A stretch of 64,000 nucleotides of DNA from Gemmobacter caeni (GCF_003054195.1 NZ_QBKP01000018.1:1-64000); one strand, 5' to 3'. Positions 18,365 through 27,896 are shown, counted from the stretch's first letter. Notes: a model not told the origin generated them from the sequence alone. Made by a program: numbers and translations.

Positions 18365-19249
18365 TTATCGTTCAAGTAGTTCGGCCAGATGCCCGCCGCT
18401 GCGATCCAGCGCGACCCGCGCCTCTGCGGGCGACAGGCCCTGCGCAACCAGGATCGCGGGCTTCACCGCGCCTTCAGTCTGTGACAATGCGGCGTCAGCC
18501 TCTGCCCGGCTGACCCGTGCGACCGCCGCGACGATGCGCGCCGCACGGTCGAGCAGCTTGGCATTGTCGGCGATCACATTGACCATATAGCCGTCGTGCA
18601 CATGGCCAAGGCGCAGCCCGATCAGCACCGACACCATGTTCAGCGCCGCTTTCTGCGCCGTTCCTGCCCCCATCCGGGTGGAACCGGAAACAACCTCGGC
18701 CCCGGTTTCCAGCAGGACCGGCAGATCCGCCCGCGCCAGCAGCGCAGAACCTGCGACATTGGCAAAGCCCGCCACCGTCACCCCGCGCGCCTGCGCGGCC
18801 TCGGCCAGCGTCAGCGCGTAGGGCGTCGTGCCCGACGCCGACAGGACCAGCAGCACATCGCCCGCGCCAAGGCGCGAGGCCTCAAGATCCGCCAATGCAA
18901 GTGCCGGATCATCCTCGACCGCGCCCGTCATATGCAGCAGCGCAGCGGCCCCCCCGGCAAACATCATCGGCGTGCGATCCGGCGACAGGCCGAATGTTCC
19001 CGCAAGCTCCAGGCAATCCGCAAGCGCCATCAACCCGGAGCTGCCCGCCCCGCCATAGCCCAGGCGCCCGCCCCGACGCAGCGATTCAGCCCCGGCGTCA
19101 GCCACACGTTCCAGCGCGGCAAGCGCCGGACGCACCGCCGCAAGTGCCGCGACCTGCGCATCCAGAAGCAGGGCAAGCACCTCATCCGCCGGGCGCGCGT
19201 GCAGCCCTTCGGATTGTGTATGACGTGCTTCGGTGCTGCGTATTGCCAT
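18365..19249 (-). CDS. murQ: N-acetylmuramic acid 6-phosphate etherase (MurQ-like)
   Basis: 294 residues with one SIS sugar-isomerase fold. MurQ splits MurNAc-6-phosphate into GlcNAc-6-phosphate and D-lactate. Signs: TEARHTQSEGLHARPADEVL at the start, GGRLGYGGAGSSG, a Glu in ELAGTF where E. coli MurQ has the ECPPTF acid, AVEDD where the second Glu lies, ASGTTPYAL, and the very diagnostic STRMGAGTAQKAALNM. It is divergent in the ECPPTF segment. ATG 19249 has GGGGG six bases upstream. It is the first gene of the minus-strand amino-sugar operon and faces the kinase gene. Confidence 0.85.
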   Translation of the reverse strand: MAIRSTEARHTQSEGLHARPADEVLALLLDAQVAALAAVRPALAALERVADAGAESLRRGGRLGYGGAGSSGLMALADCLELAGTFGLSPDRTPMMFAGGAAALLHMTGAVEDDPALALADLEASRLGAGDVLLVLSASGTTPYALTLAEAAQARGVTVAGFANVAGSALLARADLPVLLETGAEVVSGSTRMGAGTAQKAALNMVSVLIGLRLGHVHDGYMVNVIADNAKLLDRAARIVAAVARVSRAEADAALSQTEGAVKPAILVAQGLSPAEARVALDRSGGHLAELLER

Positions 19250-19272
19250 GTGATTCCCCCTTGCCTCTGGAT

Positions 19273-19291
19273 AATGCCAAACCAATACCAA
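19273..19291 (-). promoter_or_regulatory. Operator copy facing murQ
   Basis: Read on the minus strand: TTGGTATTGGTTTGGCATT. It is a direct repeat of TTGGTATT-like octamers with an 11-base period, about one helical turn. It agrees with the opposite copy at 17 of 19 positions and lies 24 bases before the murQ start codon. The obvious candidate binder is the GntR-family regulator encoded at 20234. Confidence 0.75.
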
Positions 19292-19361
19292 TTGTAAAGA
19301 ACAATCTTCAATCTTACAGAAATCCCTTGTTTTTCAGAGATGTGAACTTTCCCCTTTTCAT

Positions 19362-19380
19362 TTGGTATTGTTTTGGTATT
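19362..19380 (+). promoter_or_regulatory. Operator copy facing the kinase gene
   Basis: TTGGTATTGTTTTGGTATT, a direct repeat of TTGGTATT spaced 11 bases apart. It sits 23 bases before the kinase start codon, nearly the same distance as the other copy from murQ. The symmetry suggests both operons are repressed by the same protein. Confidence 0.78.
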
Positions 19381-19403
19381 TTATATGTAGCGTGAGGAGC
19401 AGC

Positions 19404-20234
19404 ATGGTCGTCTTTCTGGGAATCGATGGTGGCGGCACCGGATGTCGCGCGGCTGTAGCCGATAGCGCGGGCACCATTCTGGGGCTGGGCGCGGCCGGGC
19501 CTGCGAATGTGAACACCGACGTCACCGGGACCTTTGCCAATATCATGACGGCCACCAGACAGGCCCTGTCCGGCCACACCATTGCGGAAACCGATCTTGT
19601 GGCCGTGCTGGGGCTGGCGGGCGCGAATATCAGCGCGGCAGTGGATCACCTGCACCAGATGCTGCCCTTCGCCCGCACCCGCATCGTCACAGATGCCGTG
19701 ACCGCAGCCCGCGGCGCTTTGGGTGGGGCGGATGGGATCGTCGCGGCCATGGGCACCGGATCGGTTTTTGCCGTCCAGCGTGCGGGCGTTATGCGGCAGT
19801 TTGGCGGACGGGGTTTTGTTCTGGGCGATCAGGGCAGCGGCGCCGTTCTGGGTCGCACCCTGCTGGCCGAAGCCCTGCGCGCCGATGACGGCTTTGCCCC
19901 GATGACACCACTTCTGGCCGAAGTCCTCGGCGAATTTGGCGGGATCGAGGGAATCATAACTTTCGGCTTTCGCGCCAGACCCGCAGAATTTGCCGCCCTC
20001 GCCCCCCGCATCGTGCAAAGCGACGATCCGGCAGCCCGGCGCATTTTCGAAGACGCGGTGAAAGAAGTGCGCGGCATCGTTGAAACGCTTCAGGCGGGGG
20101 ACAGGCTGCCGCTTGTATTTCTGGGTGGCCTCGGACCGTCTTATTCCAGACACCTCGGCGAACTGTGGGAAATCCGCGCACCACTCGGCTCGGGTCTGGA
20201 CGGGGCGGTGCGACTGGCGCTGGAGGAGGCGTGA
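19404..20234 (+). CDS. BadF/BadG-family amino-sugar kinase
   Basis: 276 residues, ASKHA fold. The phosphate-1 motif is FLGIDGGGTGCRAAVAD; further conserved parts are VLGLAGANISAAV, VTDAVTAARGALGGADGIVAAMGTGS and QFGGRGFVLGDQGSG. Family members phosphorylate GlcNAc, glucosamine or, in Clostridium MurK, both GlcNAc and MurNAc. With MurQ and NagA nearby, a GlcNAc/MurNAc kinase is the natural reading. ATG 19404 has GAGGAG five bases upstream. Its stop shares one base with the regulator's start. Confidence 0.85.
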   Translation: MVVFLGIDGGGTGCRAAVADSAGTILGLGAAGPANVNTDVTGTFANIMTATRQALSGHTIAETDLVAVLGLAGANISAAVDHLHQMLPFARTRIVTDAVTAARGALGGADGIVAAMGTGSVFAVQRAGVMRQFGGRGFVLGDQGSGAVLGRTLLAEALRADDGFAPMTPLLAEVLGEFGGIEGIITFGFRARPAEFAALAPRIVQSDDPAARRIFEDAVKEVRGIVETLQAGDRLPLVFLGGLGPSYSRHLGELWEIRAPLGSGLDGAVRLALEEA

Positions 20235-21004
20235 TGGATCACCTGTTTTCTCCCGAGGGGTTTGACGATACCGGCGCCGGGCCGCTGTATGTGCAATTGC
20301 ACCGCCGGATTGCGGAGGCCATCGCCTCGGGCCGCCTGAAACCCGGTGACAGCCTGCCGGCCGAACGCGAGATGGCGGCGATGACCGGCCTCTCGCGGGT
20401 CACTGTCCGTAAAGGGGTGGAGGCGCTGGTCGCCTCTGGCCAGCTGGTGCAGCGGCGCGGCTCCGGCACTTTCGTCGCGCCAAAGGTCGAGAAACTGGAA
20501 CAGGCGCTGTCACTACTGACCTCGTTCACCGAGGATATGCGGCGGCGCGGGCTGAACTCGGAATCCCGCTGGCTGTCCCGTGCCCTCCACAGCCCCTCGC
20601 CCGAGGAAGTGATGGCACTGGGCCTTGCCGCTGATGAGCGTGTGGCCCGGCTGGAACGGGTGCGCACCAGTGACGGCCTGCCGCTGGCCATCGAGCGCGC
20701 CTCGCTGCCGCAGGCGATCCTGCCCGAACCGGAGCGGGTGACGACCTCACTTTATGCCGAATTGCAGGCACGCGGCCTGCGCCCGGTGCGTGCCGTGCAA
20801 CGCATTTCCGCTGTCAACGTGACACCCCGTGACGCCGAACTTCTGGACGTGCCCGCCGGGGTCGCCGGGCTGCGGATCGAGCGGATTTCCTACTTGCCCG
20901 GTGGCAAGGTGGTGGAATTCACCCGCTCTCTTTATCGCGGCGATGCCTATGACTTCGCCGTGGAACTGAAACTTGCCCCCGAGGGCGAAAGGAAAGCCGA
21001 ATGA
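20234..21004 (+). CDS. GntR-family (HutC/UTRA) transcriptional regulator
   Basis: 256 residues. N-terminal winged helix-turn-helix: GPLYVQLHRRIAEAIASGRLKPGDSLPAEREMAAMTGLSRVTVRKGVEALVASGQLVQRRGSGTFV in about residues 14-85, all matching GntR. The C-terminal UTRA ligand domain (about 95-245) has VARLERVRTSDGLPLAIERASLP. Such regulators usually release DNA on binding a phosphorylated sugar, here perhaps GlcN-6-P or GlcNAc-6-P. The likely sites are the twin 19-bp elements between murQ and the kinase gene. Overlaps couple it to both neighbours. Confidence 0.9.
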   Translation: MDHLFSPEGFDDTGAGPLYVQLHRRIAEAIASGRLKPGDSLPAEREMAAMTGLSRVTVRKGVEALVASGQLVQRRGSGTFVAPKVEKLEQALSLLTSFTEDMRRRGLNSESRWLSRALHSPSPEEVMALGLAADERVARLERVRTSDGLPLAIERASLPQAILPEPERVTTSLYAELQARGLRPVRAVQRISAVNVTPRDAELLDVPAGVAGLRIERISYLPGGKVVEFTRSLYRGDAYDFAVELKLAPEGERKAE

Positions 21005-22026
21005 CCGACAGCCACATGGCCCGCGAAGTGGCCGAAATCCCCGAAGCGGCGGCCCGGTTTCTGGAACGGTCGCGCATTGCCGTGGTCGCGGCGGCGGCGG
21101 CACTGCGCCGCACTGACCCCGGCCTGATCGCCACCGTCGCACGGGGCTCGTCCGATCATGCGGCAACCTACCTGAAATATGCGATCGAGCTGGAGGCGGG
21201 CATTCCCGTCGCCTCGGTCGGGCCGTCGGTCGCCTCGATCTACAAGCGCCCGCTGAAGCTGCGGCAGGCGGCCTGTATCGGGATTTCACAGTCTGGCCGC
21301 AGCCCGGACATCGTGGAAATGATGCGCGCGGCGGGCGAAGGCGGAGCACTGTCCATCGCCATCACCAATTATGCCGACAGTCCGATGGCGCAGGCCTCGG
21401 CCCATTGCCTGCCCTTGCAGGCGGGCGAAGAGAAAAGTGTGGCCGCCACCAAGACTTTCGTCACCAGCGTGCTGGCCGGGCTCGCCCTGCTGGCGGAATG
21501 GCGCGAGGATGAGGCGCTGCGCGCAGCGGTCGCCGGGCTGCCAGAGGCGCTGTCCCGCGCCGTGACGCTGGACTGGTCACCGCTGTCGGCGCGGTTGGCA
21601 CGGGCGAACTCGGCCTTCGTGCTGGGCCGGGGGCCGGGGTTCGCCGTGGCCAGCGAGGCAGCGCTGAAGTTCAAGGAAACCTCGGGCATCCATGCCGAAG
21701 CCTATAGCGCGGCAGAGGTGTTGCATGGCCCCGCCGCCATCGTGCAGGCCCAGTTTCCGGTTGTGGCGCTGGGGGTCGAGGATGCCGCTCTGCCGCAACT
21801 GACGGCGACCGCCGCACGGCTGACAGCGCAGGGCGCCGATGTTTTCGTGACCGGCGCCGAGGTCGAGGGCGCGACCACGCTGCCATCGGTCGACGGGCTG
21901 CATCCGCTGGTGGCACCTCTGGTACTGATCGCGGGGTTCTATGCCTTCGTCGAGGGGCTGGCCCGCCGTCGCGGCTTTGACCCCGACACCCCGCCGCATC
22001 TCCGCAAGGTGACGGAGACAGTCTGA
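21001..22026 (+). CDS. Double-SIS-domain glucosamine-6-phosphate deaminase/isomerase-like protein
   Basis: 341 residues. Two SIS domains (about 30-165 and 195-330) as in the isomerase half of GlmS, but without the glutaminase half. Visible: TVARGSSDHAATYLKYAIE, GISQSGRSPDIVEMMRAA, EEKSVAATKTFVTS, FVLGRGPGFAVASEAALKFKETSGIHAEAYSAAEVLHGP. Proteins of this form (NagB-II type) turn GlcN-6-P into fructose-6-phosphate and ammonia. It lies between the regulator and nagA with 4- and 1-base overlaps, the right place for the final step. Confidence 0.87.
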   Translation: MTDSHMAREVAEIPEAAARFLERSRIAVVAAAAALRRTDPGLIATVARGSSDHAATYLKYAIELEAGIPVASVGPSVASIYKRPLKLRQAACIGISQSGRSPDIVEMMRAAGEGGALSIAITNYADSPMAQASAHCLPLQAGEEKSVAATKTFVTSVLAGLALLAEWREDEALRAAVAGLPEALSRAVTLDWSPLSARLARANSAFVLGRGPGFAVASEAALKFKETSGIHAEAYSAAEVLHGPAAIVQAQFPVVALGVEDAALPQLTATAARLTAQGADVFVTGAEVEGATTLPSVDGLHPLVAPLVLIAGFYAFVEGLARRRGFDPDTPPHLRKVTETV

Positions 22027-23153
22027 TGCGACAGGTTCTGACGGGGGCCCGGATTTTTGACGGACAAAGCTTTCGGGAAAATGCAGCGCTGGTGATCGAA
22101 GGCGACCGGATCGCCGCGCTGATCCCGGCAGACACGGCGCCCGCTGATGCCCGCCCGGTCGAGGGAACCATCGCACCCGCGTTTCTGGACCTTCAGGTCA
22201 ACGGTGGCGGCGGGCATCTGGTGGGCTCGGAAACCACGGTCGAGGGGCTGCGTCAGGTTTGCGCGGCGCATCTGCGGTTGGGGGCCGCAGGGGTATTGCC
22301 CACGCTGATCACCGATACCGCCGAAACCACCGCCCGCGTGATTGGGGCAGGCATTGCCGCAGCGGAGGCCCGGATGCCCGGCTTTCTGGGCCTGCACCTG
22401 GAAGGCCCGCACCTGGACCCGCGCCGCAAGGGCGCGCATGACCCCGCGCTGATCCGGCCGATGGAGGCGCAAGACCTCGCGCGCCTCTGCGAGGCCGCGC
22501 GGCGCTTGCCCGTTCTGATGGTGACGCTGGCCCCCGAAAGCGTGACGCTGGACCAGATTGCGGCGCTGGCCGAAGCGGGCGTGATCGTCAGCCTTGGCCA
22601 CAGCGATTGCAGCTATGACACCGCACGGGCAGGCTTTGCTGCCGGAGCGGGCTGCGCCACGCATCTGTTCAACGCCATGAGCCAGATCGGAAACCGCGCA
22701 CCGGGTCTGGCCGGGGCGATCCTTGATGGTGATGCTTTCGCAGGGCTGATTGCCGATGGGATCCATGTCCATCCGGCGGTGATGCGCATGGCGTTGGCGG
22801 CGCGACGCGAGGGGATTTTCCTCGTGACCGATTGCATGGCCTTCGCGGGCACAGACGCCACTGAAATGCTGCTGAACGGACGCCGCGTGCTGCGCCGGGA
22901 CGGGCGGCTGACGCTGGAGGATGGCACGCTCGCCGGGGCCGACCTCACACTGGCCGAGGCGATCCGTATTCTCATCCGCGATGTTGGGATCCCACCCGAA
23001 CGCGCCTTGCGCATGGCCAGCGCGGAACCCGCGCGCCTGCTGGGCCTGCAAGACCGCTACGGCGCAATCGCTCCGGGGCGAGCGGCGGATCTCGTGGTGC
23101 TTGGGCCGGATGGCAGCCTGACAGCCACCTGTCACGGCGGCGTCTGGCTTTAG
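22026..23153 (+). CDS. nagA: N-acetylglucosamine-6-phosphate deacetylase NagA
   Basis: 375 residues. NagA removes acetate from GlcNAc-6-P to give GlcN-6-P. The metal-dependent amidohydrolase signs are all present: FLGLHLEGPHLDPRRKGAH (about 120), SLGHSDCSYDTARAG (about 189), CATHLFNAMSQIGNRAPGL (about 210) and FLVTDCMAFAG with the catalytic Asp (about 266). It is the last gene of the plus-strand operon; its TAG overlaps the convergent glycosyltransferase stop by four bases. Confidence 0.95.
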   Translation: MRQVLTGARIFDGQSFRENAALVIEGDRIAALIPADTAPADARPVEGTIAPAFLDLQVNGGGGHLVGSETTVEGLRQVCAAHLRLGAAGVLPTLITDTAETTARVIGAGIAAAEARMPGFLGLHLEGPHLDPRRKGAHDPALIRPMEAQDLARLCEAARRLPVLMVTLAPESVTLDQIAALAEAGVIVSLGHSDCSYDTARAGFAAGAGCATHLFNAMSQIGNRAPGLAGAILDGDAFAGLIADGIHVHPAVMRMALAARREGIFLVTDCMAFAGTDATEMLLNGRRVLRRDGRLTLEDGTLAGADLTLAEAIRILIRDVGIPPERALRMASAEPARLLGLQDRYGAIAPGRAADLVVLGPDGSLTATCHGGVWL

Positions 23154-24136
23154 ACGCCCCGCCGCCGCATCTCGGCCAGCAGGTCATCAAGGCGCCAGCC
23201 GACGCGGCCGGTCAACCCGTCGCGCACCGCCCAGCCCAGAAGCCGCAGGAACGTGCGGCGGTTTTCACCCTGTGCCATGCCCCGCAACAGCCACTTCGGC
23301 AGCACCACCGCCAGCGCGGGCCAGAACCACAGGCCCGCCGCCTGTTTGTAAAGCAAAAGCAGGTTGCGGTGATAGAAATAGGTCTTCCAGACCGGGGTGA
23401 ACTGGCCTTTCGCACCGATGGTCGAGCAATCATGCTCGAACCGGATGCCGGGGAAGAAGCCGATCCGCCCGCCTGCCCGGCTGATCGCCATGGAATAAAG
23501 CCCGTCCTCGGCATAGACGAACAGCCGCCCATCGGGGAAGCCGGCAAGGCCGATGGCCCGGCGCGACAGAAAGAGACCGACGAAAGACCCGCCATCCACC
23601 GGCGTGGGCGCGTCTTTTACATAATCCGCATCCGTCAGGTGAAAGGCTGCCCGTCCCCCGCCCGCCATGGTGCGCAGGAAGATCGAAGGGTGCCAGAACG
23701 GGTTGAGCACCGGCCGGTTCATGCCGCAAACCCGCCCGTCGGGGTAATAGACCGCTGCGGCCACTGCATCCCAGCCGCTTTTGTCCGTTTCCAGAAACGC
23801 CGTAAGTGCGCCTTGCTCTGGCCGTGCATCGTCGTCCATCACCACAATCCAGTCAGGATCGCAGGTGGCAACCGCATGGCGCAGCCCGGCCTCGAACCCG
23901 CCTGCCCCGCCAAGGTTTTCCGCCATTTCCAGAACATCCAGCCGCGCATCCGGCTGCGCCGCCAGCCATTCGCGCGAGCCATCGGTCGAACCGTTGTCGA
24001 CCACGATCAAACGGTCCAGTGGCCCGGCCAGAAGCCGTTCCACCGTCCGGGTGATCTGAGCAAAACGGTTGAAGGTCACCACAACGGCACACAAACCATT
24101 GCCGGGCGTCCTGTATTCCACGTCCAACTGATACAT
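23150..24136 (-). CDS. Family 2 glycosyltransferase
   Basis: 328 residues, GT-A fold: [45 protein letters not shown] (nucleotide-sugar part), [17 protein letters not shown], and the DDDA metal motif in [14 protein letters not shown]. The C-terminal region has [10 protein letters not shown] and a Trp/Leu-rich segment near the membrane ([18 protein letters not shown]). It resembles galactofuranosyl- or rhamnosyl-type transferases of surface polysaccharides; donor and acceptor are unknown. It stands alone between nagA and hslV with its own promoter in the 122-bp spacer. Confidence 0.85.
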   Translation of the reverse strand: MYQLDVEYRTPGNGLCAVVVTFNRFAQITRTVERLLAGPLDRLIVVDNGSTDGSREWLAAQPDARLDVLEMAENLGGAGGFEAGLRHAVATCDPDWIVVMDDDARPEQGALTAFLETDKSGWDAVAAAVYYPDGRVCGMNRPVLNPFWHPSIFLRTMAGGGRAAFHLTDADYVKDAPTPVDGGSFVGLFLSRRAIGLAGFPDGRLFVYAEDGLYSMAISRAGGRIGFFPGIRFEHDCSTIGAKGQFTPVWKTYFYHRNLLLLYKQAAGLWFWPALAVVLPKWLLRGMAQGENRRTFLRLLGWAVRDGLTGRVGWRLDDLLAEMRRRGV

Positions 24137-24258
24137 CTCCGCGCGCAGGGCGTTTGCCTGCCACTAGCACAGATCACCCGGATGTAAAGATTGCAGAACC
24201 GGCACCGGGGTTGTGGCCGCCCCGCCCCGGCGCCATATTGCCGGCAGGAGGATGCGCA

Positions 24259-24816
24259 ATGGCAGACGACAAGTTTCCCGGCTGGCACGGAACCACCATT
24301 CTGGCCGTCCGGCGCGGCGGCGAGGTGGTGGTGGCGGGCGACGGACAGGTGAGCCTGGGCCAGACCGTTATCAAGGGCACGGCCCGCAAGGTGCGCAGGC
24401 TGTCGCCTGGCGGGCGCGATGTGGTCTGCGGCTTCGCCGGATCGACCGCCGATGCCTTCACCCTGCTGGAGCGTCTGGAGAAGAAGCTGGAAACCGCACC
24501 GGGTCAGCTGGCGCGTGCCTGCGTCGATCTGGCGAAAGACTGGCGGATGGACAAATACCTCCGCAATCTGGAGGCCATGCTGATCGTGACGGACGGTGCG
24601 GACCTGTTTGTCATCACCGGCGCAGGTGACGTGCTGGAGCCGGAGCATGACATCGCCGCCATCGGATCGGGCGGCAACTTCGCGCTCGCCGCCGCGCGCG
24701 GGCTGATGCAGACCGATTTCGACGCCGAAACCATCGCCCGCAAGGCCATGGCCATCGCAGCGGACATCTGCGTTTACACGAATGGAAATCTGACGGTGGA
24801 GCGGATCGCGAAATGA
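24259..24816 (+). CDS. hslV: ATP-dependent protease peptidase subunit HslV
   Basis: 185 residues. HslV is the threonine-type proteolytic chamber of the HslUV protease. After processing the nucleophile would be the first Thr of [12 protein letters not shown]. Other marks: [63 protein letters not shown] 24259 is chosen by homology; the upstream frame has no protease sequence, and GGAGGA lies 6-11 bases ahead. It overlaps hslU by four bases (ATGA). Confidence 0.97.
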   Translation: MADDKFPGWHGTTILAVRRGGEVVVAGDGQVSLGQTVIKGTARKVRRLSPGGRDVVCGFAGSTADAFTLLERLEKKLETAPGQLARACVDLAKDWRMDKYLRNLEAMLIVTDGADLFVITGAGDVLEPEHDIAAIGSGGNFALAAARGLMQTDFDAETIARKAMAIAADICVYTNGNLTVERIAK

Positions 24817-26111
24817 CCAACCTCACCCCGCGCGAGATCGTCTCGGAACTGGATCGTTTCATCATCGGGCAGGCCGATGCCAAGCGTGCGGTTGCCGTTG
24901 CGCTACGCAACCGCTGGCGGCGCAAACAGTTGGGCGACGACCTGCGCGACGAGGTTTACCCCAAGAACATCCTGATGATCGGCCCCACCGGCGTCGGCAA
25001 GACCGAGATCAGCCGTCGTCTGGCCCGGCTGGCCCGCGCGCCCTTCCTCAAGGTCGAGGCGACGAAGTTTACCGAAGTGGGCTATGTGGGCCGCGATGTG
25101 GACAGCATCATCCGCGATCTGGTGGATGCGGCGATGATCGAAACGCGCGAGCGGATGCGCGAGGATGTGAAGGCCCGCGCGCTCAAGGCCGCCGAGGATC
25201 GGGTGATCGAGGCCATCGCCGGCAAGGACGCCCGTGAACAGACACGCGAGATGTTCCGCAAGAAGCTCAAGTCCGGTGAGCTGGATCAGACCATGATCGA
25301 GCTGGATGTGGCCGACAGCGCCCCTTTCCCGATGATGATGGGCGGTGGCAACGGCATGGAAATGCAGATGCAGGGCCTTCAAGACCTGTTCAAAGCCTTC
25401 GGTGGCCGCACTACCCGCAAGAAAATGACCGTGGCGGACAGCTATGACATCCTGCTGGGGCAGGAGGCTGACAAGCTGCTGGATGACGAGGCGGTCAAGG
25501 CCGCTGCGTTGGAAGCGGTGCAGGAAAACGGCATCGTCTTTCTGGATGAGATCGACAAGATCTGCGCCCGCGCGGATGCCCGTGGCGCCGATGTCAGCCG
25601 GGAAGGTGTGCAGCGCGACCTGCTGCCGCTGATCGAGGGCACGACGGTTTCCACCAAATACGGCCCTGTAAAAACCGACCATATCCTGTTCATCGCTTCG
25701 GGTGCCTTCCATGTGGCCAAACCCTCGGATCTGCTGCCGGAATTGCAGGGTCGTCTGCCGATCCGGGTAGAATTGCAGGTGCTGACCGAGGGCGATTTTG
25801 TTCGCATCCTGACCGAGACGGACAATGCGCTGACCCGTCAGTATGCCGCACTGATGGCCACGGAAGAGGTGACGGTCAGCTTTACCGAAGACGGGATCGC
25901 CGCGCTGGCCCGGATTGCGGCCGACGTGAACCGCAGCGTCGAGAATATCGGCGCGCGGCGGCTTTACACGATTCTGGAACGCGTTTTCGAAGAACTGTCC
26001 TTCACCGCCCCGGACCGCGCTGGTGAAACGGTTGTGGTTGACGGTGCCTTTGTTGAACAGAATGTGGGGGCGCTGGCGAAATCCGCCGATCTGAGCCGTT
26101 ACGTCCTCTGA
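24813..26111 (+). CDS. hslU: ATP-dependent protease ATPase subunit HslU
   Basis: 432 residues, AAA+ unfoldase of the HslUV protease. Walker A is [17 protein letters not shown] (about 57), the pore motif is EVGYVGRD (about 88), the I-domain follows (about 110-220, with a Met/Gly-rich loop [18 protein letters not shown]), and Walker B is [12 protein letters not shown] (about 245). The last residues LSRYVL match the tail that docks in HslV. Length is typical for alphaproteobacteria. Confidence 0.97.
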   Translation: MTNLTPREIVSELDRFIIGQADAKRAVAVALRNRWRRKQLGDDLRDEVYPKNILMIGPTGVGKTEISRRLARLARAPFLKVEATKFTEVGYVGRDVDSIIRDLVDAAMIETRERMREDVKARALKAAEDRVIEAIAGKDAREQTREMFRKKLKSGELDQTMIELDVADSAPFPMMMGGGNGMEMQMQGLQDLFKAFGGRTTRKKMTVADSYDILLGQEADKLLDDEAVKAAALEAVQENGIVFLDEIDKICARADARGADVSREGVQRDLLPLIEGTTVSTKYGPVKTDHILFIASGAFHVAKPSDLLPELQGRLPIRVELQVLTEGDFVRILTETDNALTRQYAALMATEEVTVSFTEDGIAALARIAADVNRSVENIGARRLYTILERVFEELSFTAPDRAGETVVVDGAFVEQNVGALAKSADLSRYVL

Positions 26112-26169
26112 TCCCTCTTGGCGCGCGGCGTCAAATCGGCAATGCCTTGGGCGTAGCAGGAGTTTTCTC

Positions 26170-27294
26170 GTGACCGCCCATCGTATTGCCCTTGGCATCG
26201 CCCTGACACTTCTGGTCGCCTGTTCACCGCGGGGCGCGATCACACTGGACCCGGCGGCGGCGCAGGTTGGCGCCGTCGAAGAGATTTTCGTCGCGACAAC
26301 ACGACAGATCGACCCTGAAACCGGCACCTTCGGCAGGCAGCGGTCAGAGACCGAGCATTTCGCCCGGTTCGAGATTTCCGTACCGCCGGAACGCAAGCTC
26401 GGGTCGATCACCTTCCCCCGGCGCGGCGGAAAGCCGGATCCGGCCAAGGACTTCCTGACGACGGAACAGCTCATCCATCCGAATGCGGCGACCTTCCAGA
26501 AGGATCTGTCCACCGCCCTGAGCAGCCTGCCCCGCGGCAAGCGGGATGCGGTTATCTATGTCCATGGTTTCAATAACACTTTTGCCGAGGGCCTGTATCG
26601 GATCGCCCAGTTGAGCCATGACCTGAACATGCCGGGCGTGACGCTGCACTATTCCTGGCCTTCCGCCGGAAATCCGCTGGGTTATGTGGCGGATCGCGAT
26701 TCCTCGATGTTTGCCCGCGACGGGCTGGAGGAGCTGATGGACCGCGCCGCCGATGCCGGCGCGGAGCGGATCGTGCTTGTCGCACATTCGATGGGTTCTG
26801 CCCTCACGATGGAGGCGCTGCGTCAGGTCGCCATCCGCAACAACAAGGATCTGATGCGTCGCATTTCTGGCGTGATTCTGATCTCGCCCGATATCGACGT
26901 GGATCTGTTCCGCACGCAGGCCCGTGCCTACGGGACATTGCCGCAGCCCTTCCTCATCTTCGGGTCCGACCGCGATACATTGCTGAATATTTCAGCCAAG
27001 CTCACGGGCGCCCCGGAGCGGCTGGGGAACCTGCGCGATATTTCGCGCGTCGCAGATCTGAAGGTCACCTTCCTTGATACCGTGGCATTTTCCGAAGGGG
27101 CGGGGCACTTCAACCTCGGTGACAGCCCGGCGCTGATCCAGCTGATGAACCGGATCGGGGATGTGGACGCGGCTTTCGGATCGGATCAGCGCGGCAAGGT
27201 GGGTCTGCTGCCCGGAGTCGTGCTGACGGTGCAAAGCGCCACGCAGATCGTGCTCCGGCCCGTGGGCGCGGTGGCGGAGGAACTGGCGAACTAG
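26170..27294 (+). CDS. Alpha/beta-hydrolase lipoprotein (DUF900 family)
   Basis: 374 residues, starting at GTG 26170 with AGGAG eight bases upstream. A lipobox LLVACS gives a lipidated Cys about residue 18. The body is the DUF900 hydrolase: EEIFVATTRQID, DAVIYVHGFNNTFAEGLYRIAQLSHD and the nucleophile elbow VLVAHSMGSALTMEALRQ (Ser about 222), with a C-terminal His region AGHFNLGDSPAL. It is likely a periplasmic or membrane-bound esterase; substrate unknown. It ends by sharing CTAG with the stop of the convergent smr gene. Confidence 0.85.
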   Translation: MTAHRIALGIALTLLVACSPRGAITLDPAAAQVGAVEEIFVATTRQIDPETGTFGRQRSETEHFARFEISVPPERKLGSITFPRRGGKPDPAKDFLTTEQLIHPNAATFQKDLSTALSSLPRGKRDAVIYVHGFNNTFAEGLYRIAQLSHDLNMPGVTLHYSWPSAGNPLGYVADRDSSMFARDGLEELMDRAADAGAERIVLVAHSMGSALTMEALRQVAIRNNKDLMRRISGVILISPDIDVDLFRTQARAYGTLPQPFLIFGSDRDTLLNISAKLTGAPERLGNLRDISRVADLKVTFLDTVAFSEGAGHFNLGDSPALIQLMNRIGDVDAAFGSDQRGKVGLLPGVVLTVQSATQIVLRPVGAVAEELAN

Positions 27295-27893
27295 CGCCCG
27301 CGCCGCAGATAGACGTAGTAAGCCCCTGTTCCGCCATGCTTCAGATGCGCCTCGGTCACTTGCAGGACGCAGGGACCGAGTGGCGGCAGGCGCAGCCAGT
27401 GCGGCACCTGATGTTTCAGCACGCCATAACGCTGCGGGATGGGGCCGAAATCCGGCCCGGGTTTGCCCTTTCCGGTGATCACCAGAACCAGCCGCAGCCC
27501 CTGCGACCAGCTGTTCATCACAAAACGGATGAGTTCGGGATGGGCTTCAGCGACGGTCATTCCGTGCAGGTCGATCCGCGCCTCGGGCACCAGCTTGCCA
27601 CGGATCATGCGGCCATGCTGCTTGTGATCCATCTGGACAGGCTGGGCAGTAAGACGATCCGGCAAGGAAGGTTGCAGATCGTGCCGCGCCTCGGTCTTGC
27701 TGCGCTCGCCGATGCGAAAGCGATTCAGCCCTGGTTCCGGCGGGGTGGGTTGCACCTCGGGCCGATGCAGCGGCGCCTCCGGCGTTTCATCGGCCGGGGG
27801 CAGGTGGTTGCCACCATGCATCGGCCGCGCGGTGCGGGCCACGGCCTGCCAGAGCTCGCGCTCGTCCGGGCGAAGGCTGCGACGGCGGGCCAT
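27291..27893 (-). CDS. Smr-domain protein
   Basis: 200 residues. The C-terminal half is a Smr domain: EARIDLHGMTVAEAHPELIRFVMNSW, then LVLVITGKGKPG and GAYYVYLRR, the two diagnostic pieces (DLHG and TGKG). Smr domains nick or bind branched DNA or, in other proteins, cut mRNA on stalled ribosomes. The N-terminal half is charged and probably disordered. It follows mltA by three bases, so the two are co-transcribed. Confidence 0.9.
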   Translation of the reverse strand: MARRRSLRPDERELWQAVARTARPMHGGNHLPPADETPEAPLHRPEVQPTPPEPGLNRFRIGERSKTEARHDLQPSLPDRLTAQPVQMDHKQHGRMIRGKLVPEARIDLHGMTVAEAHPELIRFVMNSWSQGLRLVLVITGKGKPGPDFGPIPQRYGVLKHQVPHWLRLPPLGPCVLQVTEAHLKHGGTGAYYVYLRRGR

Positions 27894-27896
27894 GGC

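Larger units (their letters stand above)
19250..19403. promoter_or_regulatory. Divergent amino-sugar promoter region
   Basis: This 154-bp AT-rich spacer separates murQ (minus) from the kinase gene (plus). It holds two matching 19-bp elements, one facing each gene. Its A+T content is strikingly higher than the flanking genes. I could not assign -10 boxes with certainty; a TATATG at 19383-19388 lies just after the plus-strand element. Confidence 0.75.

Noticed and set aside
24903-26540. 545-codon open frame opposite hslU
   Set aside because: No recognisable domain, and hslU is certain.
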